Assembly (NCBI RefSeq): GCF_026410285.1 | Contig: NZ_JAPMLP010000002.1 | Span: 441,501 to 505,500 of the forward strand | Direction of reading: 5' to 3' | Source of the DNA: Sulfitobacter sp. F26169L | Lineage (GTDB): Bacteria; Pseudomonadota; Alphaproteobacteria; Rhodobacterales; Rhodobacteraceae | Length of the DNA stretch: 64,000 nucleotides | In this document: positions 36,798 through 45,389 of the stretch, in pieces | How the letters are laid out: the number at the start of each line of letters is the position of its first letter | Numbering within the stretch: the first letter of the stretch is position 1 | The notes under the pieces: generated by a model | What the model was told of the DNA's origin: nothing | Databases searched by the model: none | What the model saw: the letters and a program-made list of their open reading frames with translations, nothing else | Program-made: the position numbers and the translations under genes

Positions 36798-38825
36798 ATG
36801 GCGTTGCTTTTGGGCGTTGATACTGGTGGCACGTACACTGATGCGGTGATCATCCGTGATGAGACGGACGTGATTGCAAGTGCCAAGGCGCTGACGACGC
36901 GACACGATCTGGCAATTGGTGTCGGAGGTGCGGTGCGGGCGGTGTTGGCGCAATCCGGTGTGTCGGCTGGCGATATTGCGCTTGCATCGCTGTCCACGAC
37001 CTTGGCCACAAACGCGTTGGTCGAGGGGCAGGGTGGGCGTGTTGCACTCATCTATATCGGTTTCAAAGAACGTGATCTGGAAGCGCACGGCCTGCTGGAT
37101 GCGCTGAAAGGGGACCCGCATATTGTCCTGGCAGGGGGGCATAACCACGCAGGCGGTGAAGCTGCGCCTTTGGACGAGGCCGGATTGCATGCCTTTCTTG
37201 CCAAACATGGTGCGCAGGTTGGCGGATTTGCCGTTGCATCGCAGTTTGCCACGCGTAATCCGGCGCATGAGCTGCGAACTATGGCGCTGGTGGCTGAAAT
37301 GACGGGGCGTCCGGTATCTGCCTCCCACCAGCTTTCGGCAAAGCTGAACGGGCCAAAACGCGCGATGACAGCGGTGCTGAATGCGCGCCTGATCGGCATG
37401 ATAGACCGTCTGATCGGACGGGCGGAAGACACGCTTACTGCGCTGGGCATCCGTGCGCCGCTGATGGTTGTGCGGGGAGACGGCGCGTTGATCTCCAGCG
37501 CGCAGGCCCGTGAACGCCCTATCGAGACGATCCTGAGCGGTCCTGCGGCGTCTATTGTCGGCGCGCGATGGCTCACGGGGGTGGAGCGGGCGCTGGTGTC
37601 CGACATTGGCGGAACGACAACGGATGTTGCATTTCTGAGGGACGGGCGGCCGGCGATTGATCCGGCGGGTGCGCGCGTCGGACCTTACCGGACGATGGTG
37701 GAGGCCGTGGCGATGCGCACAACCGGTCTGGGTGGAGACAGCGAGGTGCATTTCCTGTCGGAGGGGTTGCAGGGTGGCGTTACCTTGGGGCCGCGCCGGT
37801 TGTTGCCTGTTTCCCTGATTGCGACGGAAGCACCCGAGGTAGTGCATGCGGCACTTGATGCACAATTGCGCAGCACCCTACCCGGAGAGCATGACGGAAG
37901 GTTCGTGCGGGGCGTTTCAGGCCAGACGGCTGAGGGTATCGGGCCGCGTGAGGAAACCCTGCTGGAACGGATCGGGGGAAAGGTGCATCCGCTGGGGGAG
38001 GTATTGCGATCGCGAATAGAGACAGGTGCGCTGAAACATCTGGTTGAGCGTGGTCTGGTTCAGCTGAGCGGCGTAACACCGTCAGATGCCAGCCATGTGT
38101 TGAGGTTGGCGACAGATTGGGACGTGGACGCGGCAGAGAAGGCGCTTGCGCTGTTCGGGCGGCGGCGCACGGGTGCGGGGGACAGGCTTGCGCCATCGCC
38201 AGCGGATATGGCGCGGATTGTGATTGCCCGGCTAGAGCATCAGACCGCATTGGTCCTGCTAGAGACTGCATTTTCCGAAGAAGAGACTGGTTTCGGAGAT
38301 GATCCGGCTGTTTTGGCACGGCATGTTCTGATGCAGCGCGGTCTTGGCGGTCATGCCGGTCTGATCCGTCTCGAAACCGGATTGAGCGTACCTGTGGTCG
38401 GGCTTGGGGCCTCTGCCGAAGCCTATTATCCGGCAGTTGGCAAAAAACTGGGCTGTGAGATGATCCTGCCCGAGCATGCGGGTGTGGCCAATGCGATCGG
38501 CGCTGTAGTGGGACGTGTCACAATGCGGCAAGCCGGAACGGTGACCTCCCCGAGCGAAGGGCGTTTTCGCGTGCATCTATCCGAAGGGCCGCAGGATTTT
38601 ACTGATCTGGAAGCGGCTCTTGCACGGCTTGAAGATGTTCTGCAATCCCGCGCGTTTGCGGCTGCCGAGGCAGCGGGTGCGGGTGACATCCAGATCAACA
38701 TAACGCGTGATATCCGCACCGCAGGTGTCGAGCAGCGCGAAGTGTTCATTGAAGCCGACATCACCGTTGAAGCGTCAGGACGCCCGCGTGTTGCACAGGA
38801 ACCCGTCGAGGAGGTTCGGATCTGA
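36798..38825 (+). CDS. hydantoinase/oxoprolinase family protein (HyuA-type), single subunit
   Basis: A 675-residue ATPase-fold protein of the N-methylhydantoinase A/5-oxoprolinase group: LLLGVDTGGTYTDAVIIRDE (phosphate 1 motif), LSTTLATNALVEGQGGRV, TILSGPAASIVGARWL and VSDIGGTTTDVAFLRDG (phosphate 2 motif). These proteins hydrolyse cyclic amides with ATP, normally with a HyuB partner, which is absent here. The ATG has a strong aaggag site. The C-terminal 80 residues look like a family-specific extension. It could act alone or with a partner elsewhere; the substrate is unknown. Confidence 0.85.
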   Translation: MALLLGVDTGGTYTDAVIIRDETDVIASAKALTTRHDLAIGVGGAVRAVLAQSGVSAGDIALASLSTTLATNALVEGQGGRVALIYIGFKERDLEAHGLLDALKGDPHIVLAGGHNHAGGEAAPLDEAGLHAFLAKHGAQVGGFAVASQFATRNPAHELRTMALVAEMTGRPVSASHQLSAKLNGPKRAMTAVLNARLIGMIDRLIGRAEDTLTALGIRAPLMVVRGDGALISSAQARERPIETILSGPAASIVGARWLTGVERALVSDIGGTTTDVAFLRDGRPAIDPAGARVGPYRTMVEAVAMRTTGLGGDSEVHFLSEGLQGGVTLGPRRLLPVSLIATEAPEVVHAALDAQLRSTLPGEHDGRFVRGVSGQTAEGIGPREETLLERIGGKVHPLGEVLRSRIETGALKHLVERGLVQLSGVTPSDASHVLRLATDWDVDAAEKALALFGRRRTGAGDRLAPSPADMARIVIARLEHQTALVLLETAFSEEETGFGDDPAVLARHVLMQRGLGGHAGLIRLETGLSVPVVGLGASAEAYYPAVGKKLGCEMILPEHAGVANAIGAVVGRVTMRQAGTVTSPSEGRFRVHLSEGPQDFTDLEAALARLEDVLQSRAFAAAEAAGAGDIQINITRDIRTAGVEQREVFIEADITVEASGRPRVAQEPVEEVRI

Positions 38826-38851
38826 CCCCGCCCACGCGGCAGGCAGGGTCA
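38823..38851. terminator. hairpin between convergent HyuA-type gene and msrA
   Basis: Arms TGACCCCGCC (38823-38832) and GGCAGGGTCA (38842-38851) pair with one mismatch around a nine-base loop. It overlaps the upstream stop codon and lies 11 bases before the convergent msrA stop. There is no T run, so it is at best a weak bidirectional terminator or RNA-stabilising hairpin. Confidence 0.4.
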
Positions 38852-38861
38852 CGATAGCGTT

Positions 38862-39371
38862 CTATTCTGCTGCGTCACGTTTTGGCAGCACCCAGTCGGG
38901 GCGGGGGAAGTGGCAGGTGTAGCCGTTGGGGATGCGCTCGAGATAATTCTGGTGCTCCGGTTCGGCTTCCCAGAAATCCGATACCGGCTCTACCTCGGTA
39001 ACAACCTTGCCGGGCCAGATGCCGGAGGCTTCGATATCTGCGATGGTATCCAGTGCAACGGCTTTCTGGTCTTCGTCCTCATAATAAATCGCGGAGCGAT
39101 AGCTCATCCCCATATCGTTGCCTTGACGGTTAACGGTTGTCGGATCGTGAATCTGGAAAAAAAGTTCCAGCAATTCGCGGTAGCTGAGGATGGATGGATC
39201 AAAGATCACTTCAATCGCCTCGGCGTGGGTGCCGTGATTACGATAGGTGGCATTTGGCACGTCACCGCCGGAATATCCTACGCGGGTTGAAACGACCCCT
39301 TTGCGTTTGCGGATCAGGTCCTGCATTCCCCAGAAACATCCGCCTGCCAAAACTGCGCGTTGATTGCTCAT
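38862..39371 (-). CDS. msrA: peptide methionine sulfoxide reductase MsrA
   Basis: A 169-residue enzyme reducing methionine-S-sulfoxide. The catalytic motif [12 protein letters not shown] has Cys12; [27 protein letters not shown] and [16 protein letters not shown] are conserved substrate-site blocks. One C-terminal Cys, in GYTCHF, is the likely resolving residue. Its ATG overlaps the msrB TGA (ATGA), so both stereospecific reductases are coupled. No signal peptide, hence cytoplasmic. Confidence 0.96.
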   Translation of the reverse strand: MSNQRAVLAGGCFWGMQDLIRKRKGVVSTRVGYSGGDVPNATYRNHGTHAEAIEVIFDPSILSYRELLELFFQIHDPTTVNRQGNDMGMSYRSAIYYEDEDQKAVALDTIADIEASGIWPGKVVTEVEPVSDFWEAEPEHQNYLERIPNGYTCHFPRPDWVLPKRDAAE

Positions 39372-39817
39372 GCGACGTCCTCCACTTGATCAATATACTG
39401 CCCGTATCCTTCGGCCTCCATGTCGTCGCGGTGAATAAATCGCAATGACGCCGAATTGATGCAATAGCGCAAACCGCCACGATCAGGTGGTCCGTCAGGG
39501 AACACGTGGCCAAGATGGCTGTCGCCGTGGGTGCTGCGCACTTCGGTGCGTACCATTCCGAGAGAGGCATCGGTGAGTTCCTTTACATGGGCCGGTTCGA
39601 TGGCCTTGGTAAAGCTGGGCCAGCCGCAGCCGCTTTCGTATTTGTCCGAAGACGCGAAAAGCGGTTCTCCCGATACGATATCAACGTAAATTCCGGGCTC
39701 TTTATTGGCGAGCAGTTTACCTGTTCCGGGACGTTCTGTTCCGTTCTCTTGGGTGACATGAAATTCTTCGGGCGATAGGGTTGCGATGACATCGGGATTC
39801 TTGGTGTACTCGGCCAT
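39368..39817 (-). CDS. msrB: peptide methionine-R-sulfoxide reductase MsrB (zinc-free type)
   Basis: A 149-residue SelR-domain protein reducing methionine-R-sulfoxide. Catalytic Cys119 lies in [14 protein letters not shown] and a second Cys64 in [11 protein letters not shown] can resolve it. The two CxxC zinc-binding pairs of many MsrB proteins are missing (the corresponding segments read [14 protein letters not shown] and [10 protein letters not shown]), so this is the zinc-free form. The ATG at 39817 follows aaggagc; a longer frame upstream is rejected. It is divergent from a glutathione peroxidase gene. Confidence 0.94.
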   Translation of the reverse strand: MAEYTKNPDVIATLSPEEFHVTQENGTERPGTGKLLANKEPGIYVDIVSGEPLFASSDKYESGCGWPSFTKAIEPAHVKELTDASLGMVRTEVRSTHGDSHLGHVFPDGPPDRGGLRYCINSASLRFIHRDDMEAEGYGQYIDQVEDVA

Positions 39818-39955
39818 TGGGGGCTCCTTGCGCTGGTCTTGTTTCACTAGATGGTGTTTTTGCGCAAAAATCAAAGGGCAGGCGGGCGGGGATTGGCAAA
39901 ACTGTTTGTGATCCCGCTGCAATGTTCGTGCGTAAGACAAACAGGAGGACTTTTT

Positions 39956-40474
39956 ATGCGACTGTTTTTCGGGATAATCTTTTCACTGCTTTCTGGTGTT
40001 GCCGTAGCTGCGCCGCAGGATGCGGTGTTTGCATCCATAGACGGTGGAGAAATCACGATTTCGGATTTCGCCGGCCATCCGGTGCTGGTTGTGAACACAG
40101 CGTCGCAATGCGCGTTCACACGTCAATATAAGGGCTTGCAGGCGCTTTATGATCGCTATCGTGATCAGGGTCTGGTTGTGCTTGCTGTACCGTCGGATGA
40201 CTTCAATCAGGAACTGGACAGTGCCGCCGAAGTGAAAGAGTTTTGTGAGGTGAATTTCAATCTAACGCTGCCGATGACTGACCTGACCCCCGTTCGCGGG
40301 AAGGCTGCGCATCCGTTTTACAAGGATGTAAAAGCCGAAACTGGATTTTCGCCGCGCTGGAATTTCAACAAAGTGCTTATTGGACCGGACGGAAAGGTTG
40401 TCGCGACATGGGGCGCGGCTGCGCCACCTGAAAAAGGGGTGATACCCCGCGAGATCGAAAAGATTCTGAATTAG
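39956..40474 (+). CDS. glutathione peroxidase family protein, exported
   Basis: A 172-residue thiol peroxidase with a signal peptide (about residues 1-19, ending AVAA). The peroxidatic site is Cys52 in [31 protein letters not shown] provides the Gln, and a Cys in KEFCEVNF is positioned as resolving residue. The Trp of the tetrad lies in [12 protein letters not shown]. It removes hydroperoxides in the periplasm, probably with thioredoxin-like donors rather than glutathione. It shares a 138-bp divergent promoter region with msrB-msrA, forming an oxidative-stress locus. Strong aggagg site. Confidence 0.92.
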   Translation: MRLFFGIIFSLLSGVAVAAPQDAVFASIDGGEITISDFAGHPVLVVNTASQCAFTRQYKGLQALYDRYRDQGLVVLAVPSDDFNQELDSAAEVKEFCEVNFNLTLPMTDLTPVRGKAAHPFYKDVKAETGFSPRWNFNKVLIGPDGKVVATWGAAAPPEKGVIPREIEKILN

Positions 40475-40498
40475 ATTCTCTTGTTCGGGCCCGACATA

Positions 40499-41368
40499 CT
40501 AGACCGTGCGCTGGCGCGAAATTTGTACTGCAAGAATTCCCGCAGCAATGATTGCAACGCCGATAATATCACGCGACCCTAATGTTTCCCCCAGTAGAAC
40601 AGCAGCGATGGCCACACCGAAGAACGGATTGAGAAAGTGGAAAGTTGCTGCGCGGGTGGCACCGATTCGACCCACGAGCAAAAACCATATCCATGTTGCC
40701 AGCAGACCGGGGACAAGACAGGTATAGATAAACGCCAGTGCCAATGGCCAGCTGGGTGTCACGCGGGGCGTTTCGAACAAAAGTGTTGCGATGGTTAGTG
40801 CAACACAACCAACCAGCATCTGTAAGCCGACAACCATCAAAAGATTACCGCCCGATGAGGCACCGCGCACTGTGAGCGTGGCAATGGTCAGTGCCAGGAC
40901 ACCAACGAAACAGATCGCGACACCGGTCAGGTCAACACCGCCTGAAATGCGTGTGCCCATGATCAGGGCGACACCTGTGATGCCGGTCACCAGACCGATA
41001 ATGCCGAGCGGTCCCAGCTTGTCACCCAAAAACAGCCATGCGGCCAGTGCGACCATCAGCGGCATCGTCGAAGCGATAATTGCGGCAAGTGATGCTTCGA
41101 CGGTCTGCATCGCCACAAAGAAAAAGCCGAGGTAGATCGCGTTCTGCAATACGCCGAAGATTATCGTCGCGCGCCATTGGGGTGCGGTCAATCGCCAGCT
41201 TTGGCCAAAGGCCAGAGCCAGCCCGACACCGATCAGACCGGACAAAAGATAGCGCAATGAAAGGGCAAACAATGGCGATGCATCCGCAACGATGATCCGC
41301 GCGGACGTGAACGCAGAAGACCACATAAGGGCAAAGGCAAGGCCCAGTCCGATAGCGCGTAAATCCAT
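40499..41368 (-). CDS. EamA/DMT-family transporter
   Basis: A 289-residue protein with ten predicted membrane helices in two EamA repeats: the first starts GLGLAFALMWSSAFTSARII, the second begins near GVALIMGTRISGG. The loop-helix pattern LLATWIWFLLVGRIGATRA and C-terminal FFGVAIAAVLLGETLG are typical of drug/metabolite exporters. The substrate cannot be inferred. Start ATG at 41368; an extension to 41431 is rejected as it lacks family features. It converges with the peroxidase gene. Confidence 0.88.
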   Translation of the reverse strand: MDLRAIGLGLAFALMWSSAFTSARIIVADASPLFALSLRYLLSGLIGVGLALAFGQSWRLTAPQWRATIIFGVLQNAIYLGFFFVAMQTVEASLAAIIASTMPLMVALAAWLFLGDKLGPLGIIGLVTGITGVALIMGTRISGGVDLTGVAICFVGVLALTIATLTVRGASSGGNLLMVVGLQMLVGCVALTIATLLFETPRVTPSWPLALAFIYTCLVPGLLATWIWFLLVGRIGATRAATFHFLNPFFGVAIAAVLLGETLGSRDIIGVAIIAAGILAVQISRQRTV

Positions 41369-41438
41369 AATGGTGTTGCCTTGTGCCTGATGTGTCGTGC
41401 GGACAATCGGGCAGTTCACTGTAAAGAGCAACCGGTGC

Positions 41439-42533
41439 CTAATGCGTATCGAACAACAGATTCAAGCGCGCGCCGTCTGGCGTTAGGTCATTGGACAGTG
41501 TGCCACCAAGCTTGGAGGCAGCGGCGGCGACAAGGCTGCTGCCAATTCCGCCGATCTTGCTTGGTTCTGGTGGTGGTGCTGTCGAGCCTGCACCATTGTC
41601 AGAAGCGACCAGTTGAAGGCTGTTGTCATCTGCTGAGGTCAGCTGGATATTTATTTTGCCGGTATCGCGATCCTTAAAGCCGTGCTTGATCGAGTTGGCG
41701 ACAAATTCTGATAGGATTATACCGATATCGGATGCGAAGCTAAAGGGAAGAGAGACGGGATCGACCGTATGGTTAAGCACAATTCCATGCGGTGTTGTTA
41801 CGCGCAGGCTCTCCATCAATTGATCAATGTAGGCATTCATTTCTACCCGCCCCGAGGCACTGGAATTCTGCAACTGTTCATGCAGGGCGGACATGCCATC
41901 AATTCTGCGCTGGACCGCTGACAAGGCATCGCGGGCGGTTTCGTCTTCTACGTTGCGCAAATACAGCCGGATCATGGAGGACGTGGCCTGCAGGGAGTTC
42001 TTGATCCGGTGGTCCATTTCGGCACGCAGAATTTCTTCGTTTCTCAATGCGCGCTGAAGTTCGAACTGCTTCATCACCTGCTTTGCCAGAACACGCAGAG
42101 CTTTGCGTTGCAGATCGGTCAGGGAGCGCGGATGGTTGTCGAGTACACAAAGTGTACCCAACGGCAGCCCATCCGACCCGATCAGGCGCGCACCAGCATA
42201 AAATCGCAACCCCGGATCATCAAGACACAGCGGGTTATCCGCCATGCGCGGATCGGCCAGAGTATCGGGAATTTCTACAAAGTCGTCCTGAAGGATGACA
42301 TGGGAACATATGGAGGTTTCCACCGGAGTTTCACGCACGCCCAGCCCTACTTCGGCTTTGAACCACTGACGCGATTCATCAATGATGTTGATCACTGAAA
42401 TAGGGGTTTCGCATATTTGCGAGGCCAGCTCGACGATCTGGTCATAGTCGCTTTCACGTGGTGTATCCAGAATGCCGTACCGCTCTAGACTGCGCAAGCG
42501 GTCCGATTGTTGGGGGTGCTTTTCAGCGCGCAT
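41439..42533 (-). CDS. GAF-domain sensor histidine kinase (HisKA_2 type)
   Basis: A 364-residue soluble kinase. Residues about 20-165 form a GAF domain (LASQICETPISVINIID, SHVILQDDFVEIPDTLAD, YAGARLIGSDGLPLGTLCVLD). The HisKA_2 phospho-acceptor helix follows with MDHRIKNSLQATSSMI, then HATPase with LSEFVANSIKHGF (N box), SDNGAG (G1) and GGIGSSLVAAAASKLGG. This architecture is common for alphaproteobacterial stress or light/redox sensors acting on a distant response regulator; none is encoded nearby. There is no membrane segment, so it senses a cytoplasmic signal. Confidence 0.88.
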   Translation of the reverse strand: MRAEKHPQQSDRLRSLERYGILDTPRESDYDQIVELASQICETPISVINIIDESRQWFKAEVGLGVRETPVETSICSHVILQDDFVEIPDTLADPRMADNPLCLDDPGLRFYAGARLIGSDGLPLGTLCVLDNHPRSLTDLQRKALRVLAKQVMKQFELQRALRNEEILRAEMDHRIKNSLQATSSMIRLYLRNVEDETARDALSAVQRRIDGMSALHEQLQNSSASGRVEMNAYIDQLMESLRVTTPHGIVLNHTVDPVSLPFSFASDIGIILSEFVANSIKHGFKDRDTGKINIQLTSADDNSLQLVASDNGAGSTAPPPEPSKIGGIGSSLVAAAASKLGGTLSNDLTPDGARLNLLFDTH

Positions 42534-42617
42534 AGGTCATCCTGTGTACTAAAATTATTTTCAGAAAATAGCCCGATACAGCCCAAAAACAATATTTAAT
42601 ATTTTCGACCTACTGTT

Positions 42618-42647
42618 CAAAAAAATGGGTCGCACTGAGGCGACCCA
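42618..42647 (-). terminator. rho-independent terminator of the HU gene
   Basis: Read on the minus strand, the 8-bp stem TGGGTCGC / GCGACCCA closes a six-base loop and is followed immediately by seven T residues (the run of A at 42619-42625 on the plus strand). It lies about 30 bases after the HU stop codon. A textbook intrinsic terminator. Confidence 0.9.
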
Positions 42648-42675
42648 AATTGAAACTCTCCGGAAGAAAGAGGGC

Positions 42676-42966
42676 TTAGCCGTTCACGCTGTCTTTCAGC
42701 GCTTTGGCGATGGTCATTTTCACAACCTTGTCTGCTTCTTTCTTGAACTGCTCACCGGTCGCAGGGTTGCGAACCATCCGTTCAGGGCGTTCACGGCAAT
42801 AGATTTTGCCAACACCGGGAAGTGTTACGGCGCCGCCGCCTGCGACTTCCTTTGTGATCAGCGCGCAAACCGCATCGAGCGCGCTGGATGCTGCTTTTTT
42901 ATCGGTGCCCATTTCCTCGGCCAATGCGGCGACGAGCTGTGTTTTTGTCATTGGTTTAGTTGTCAT
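42676..42966 (-). CDS. HU-family DNA-binding protein
   Basis: A 96-residue histone-like protein. It has the bacterial HU/IHF fold: helical dimer half (TKTQLVAALAEEMGTDKKAASSALDAVCALI), then the DNA-binding beta arm starting GGGAVTLPGVGKIYCRERPERMVRNPATGE, where R-NPATG is the arm-tip motif, and a C-terminal helix. The ATG is preceded by gaggag. HU shapes the nucleoid. Monocistronic, with its own terminator. Confidence 0.95.
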   Translation of the reverse strand: MTTKPMTKTQLVAALAEEMGTDKKAASSALDAVCALITKEVAGGGAVTLPGVGKIYCRERPERMVRNPATGEQFKKEADKVVKMTIAKALKDSVNG

Positions 42967-43101
42967 TTTATCTCCTCGACTGCCCGAATGTTGGGCCTCA
43001 TTTGCGGAATGTAACGGTATGTTGTGAGCAAATACAACGAAGAGTGAAGATAATTCCGACGAAATATAAGGTTTTCTGCGATTTTCTGCCTTTTTGACGC
43101 C

Positions 43102-44571
43102 CTACAGAAAGGCAGTTTCGTCAAACGAGCGCAATTTACGGCTGTGAATCCGTTCAAGCGGCATGTTGCGCAGCAGTTCCATCGCACGGATTCCGATCAT
43201 CAGATGGCGTGAAACCTGTGTTTTATAGAAATCCGACGCCATTCCGGGCAGCTTCAATTCACCGTGCAAGGGTTTGTCGGAAACACATAGCAGTGTGCCG
43301 TAGGGGACGCGGAAACGGTATCCGTTGGCGGCGATTGTTGCGCTCTCCATATCCAGCGCAATGGCGCGCGACTGGCTTAGACGCTGCACAGGGCCGGATT
43401 GGTCGCGCAGTTCCCAGTTGCGGTTGTCGATGGTGGCAACCGTCCCGGTACGCATAATGCGCTTCAACTCGTATCCCTCCAGTTGGGTGACCTGCGCCAG
43501 TGCTTGTTCCAGCGCAATCTGGATTTCAGCCAGCGGCGGGATCGGCACCCAGACGGGCAGATCATCATCCAGAACGTGATCTTCGCGCAGATAAGCGTGG
43601 GCGAGCACAAAATCGCCAAGCTTTTGACTGTTGCGCAATCCGGCGCAATGGCCAACCATCAACCACGCGTGCGGCCGCAGGACCGCGATGTGATCGGTTG
43701 CGGTTTTGGCGTTGGACGGGCCGACCCCGATGTTCACCAGCGTAATACCGGAGCCGTCCTTGCGTTTGAGGTGATACGTTGGCATTTGCGGCAGCTTTGC
43801 CGACACTTCTATCGGGGCATCGCCATCGGTGATTTCCTGATCCCCAGTGGAAACGAACGAAGTATAGCCGCTGGCGGGATCGCGCAACATGGCACGGGCG
43901 AAATCTTCGAATTCGGCTACGTAGAACTGATAGTTCGTAAACAAAACGTGGCACTGGAAGTGATCGGGATCTGTAGCGGTATAATGCGACAACCGCGCAA
44001 GAGAATAATCTACGCGCTGTGCGGTGAAAGGTGCCAAAGGGCCGACGCCGTCAAGCGGCACATAGGTGCCGTTAACGATATCATCATTGGTTGTGGACAG
44101 GTCAGGTACATCGAACACATCGCGTAGGGTGAATTCCGCCGCGCCTTCTTGGGGAACCGTGATGCCGTCTTCGTTGGTCATCGCAAAATGCAGCGGGATC
44201 GGCGTATCCGATGCCCCAACGATGACAGGCTGGCCGTGGTTTTCAATAATCAGGCCGATTTGCTGGATCAGGTAATTTCTGAATAAATCGGGCCGCGTGA
44301 TTGTGCTGGCATACGTGCCGGGAGTAGAGACATGCCCGAAGCTGAGCCGTGTATCGACCTGCGCAAAGGAGGATGTCGTAAAACGTACTTCGGGATAGAA
44401 TGCGCGGATACGGGTGTCTGGTGGTGTGCTGGACATCGCATTGGTGAATTCGGTCCGCAAAAAACTGACTGCCTGATCATAAAGCGCGGTCAGCCGGTCA
44501 ACGGCAGCGGTTGCATCTGTAAAGGCTTCGGCTTGCAACGCAACGGGCGTGAGGGTCTGATACTGCTTCAT
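43102..44571 (-). CDS. amn: AMP nucleosidase
   Basis: A 489-residue enzyme hydrolysing AMP to adenine and ribose 5-phosphate. An N-terminal AMP nucleosidase-specific domain (FRTEFTNAMSSTPPDTRI, FGHVSTPGTYASTITRPDLF) precedes the nucleoside phosphorylase-like catalytic domain (ITLVNIGVGPSNAKTATDH, LDMESATIAANGYRFRVPYGTLLCVSDKPLHGE). The ATG at 44571 (MKQYQTLTP) is chosen over a TTG fifteen bases upstream. It is the last gene of the ade operon, 12 bp after the SUKH-like gene, so adenine released here could be deaminated by the operon's adenine deaminase. Confidence 0.93.
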   Translation of the reverse strand: MKQYQTLTPVALQAEAFTDATAAVDRLTALYDQAVSFLRTEFTNAMSSTPPDTRIRAFYPEVRFTTSSFAQVDTRLSFGHVSTPGTYASTITRPDLFRNYLIQQIGLIIENHGQPVIVGASDTPIPLHFAMTNEDGITVPQEGAAEFTLRDVFDVPDLSTTNDDIVNGTYVPLDGVGPLAPFTAQRVDYSLARLSHYTATDPDHFQCHVLFTNYQFYVAEFEDFARAMLRDPASGYTSFVSTGDQEITDGDAPIEVSAKLPQMPTYHLKRKDGSGITLVNIGVGPSNAKTATDHIAVLRPHAWLMVGHCAGLRNSQKLGDFVLAHAYLREDHVLDDDLPVWVPIPPLAEIQIALEQALAQVTQLEGYELKRIMRTGTVATIDNRNWELRDQSGPVQRLSQSRAIALDMESATIAANGYRFRVPYGTLLCVSDKPLHGELKLPGMASDFYKTQVSRHLMIGIRAMELLRNMPLERIHSRKLRSFDETAFL

Positions 44572-44582
44572 CTTGGTGTTTC

Positions 44583-45389
44583 TCAATCCTTGGAATTGAA
44601 CAGGGTGCCGATTTTATCCATGATCGCTTGTGAGGTGTCGTCATCCTTTAGGTCAAGCGACTCGATCCTGCGCATAAGTTCAAGTTCATAAGCCAGATCT
44701 TTTTCGTCGGGTTCCGGTGTTACCGTTGCGATCCAGCGGGCAAACGGATCTGTCGTATCGGGATCATGATATCCGGCAAACCTTCTGATACCGATGTCGG
44801 CGGCAGTTTCTGGCATATCAATATCGAACCTGTCCTTAAGATATCCTTGCAGGTCTAAGGGTAGCACCGGCTGATCCTCTTTCCCGAAATCTGCGAGGCT
44901 TGGGACGCCATGATATTCGAGATAGGCTTGCATCGGGGAGATGTCTGTTTGATCCAGTGCCCCCGGTTCGGGGTAACCCATAGCAAGGAATTGCATCAGG
45001 ATCAGGGGATCGTCGGCGATGATGCCCAGACTGTCATGCCCGATGTGGACAAACTGCTGTTTGCCCGCCTCGTCCAGCCAGATCGCCACACGACCACCAT
45101 CGCCCGAGGTTTCGCCAAACTCGAATATGCGCCTGTCGATAGCGGGGTCAGGTGTCGACCAATGGCTGGTGTAGGGCAGGGTTGTTCCCGCAAACGCGAC
45201 ATGGCTGGCAAGGGGGTGGTTTTGAAGCTCTGGCGGATAGATCAACAGTACCTTATCCTCGGGCGCGCCATTGCGGCGCACCTTGTACCAGCCTTGATCC
45301 TCGATCCAGTCGAAAGTTTCGATAATCTCAGGGGAAAGTTTCACCCAGTCAGGCATGAGTTCGGCGAGGTTTCGGGCAAAGGTTTTCAT
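44583..45389 (-). CDS. SMI1/KNR4 (SUKH)-like hypothetical protein
   Basis: A 268-residue acidic protein without signal peptide or membrane helix. The segment GRVAIWLDEAGKQQFVHIG followed by ADDPLILMQFLAMGYPE resembles the bacterial SMI1/KNR4 (SUKH) pattern, where a strand pair leads to a 'DFLRLLAIGY'-type helix. SUKH proteins include toxin immunity factors, but many are housekeeping regulators. No toxin is nearby. It overlaps the adenine deaminase stop by 4 bp and is followed closely by amn, so a role in purine salvage control is possible. Family assignment is by eye only. Confidence 0.5.
   Translation of the reverse strand: MKTFARNLAELMPDWVKLSPEIIETFDWIEDQGWYKVRRNGAPEDKVLLIYPPELQNHPLASHVAFAGTTLPYTSHWSTPDPAIDRRIFEFGETSGDGGRVAIWLDEAGKQQFVHIGHDSLGIIADDPLILMQFLAMGYPEPGALDQTDISPMQAYLEYHGVPSLADFGKEDQPVLPLDLQGYLKDRFDIDMPETAADIGIRRFAGYHDPDTTDPFARWIATVTPEPDEKDLAYELELMRRIESLDLKDDDTSQAIMDKIGTLFNSKD

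Noticed and set aside
36561..37865. Long minus-strand open frame (434 codons) antisense to queG/HyuA-type genes
   Set aside because: Arg/His/Gln-rich shadow translation opposite strong family matches.
44583..45389. SUKH-like protein as an immunity gene of a toxin system
   Set aside because: No toxin-like, secretion or polymorphic-repeat gene nearby; it is flanked by purine enzymes.
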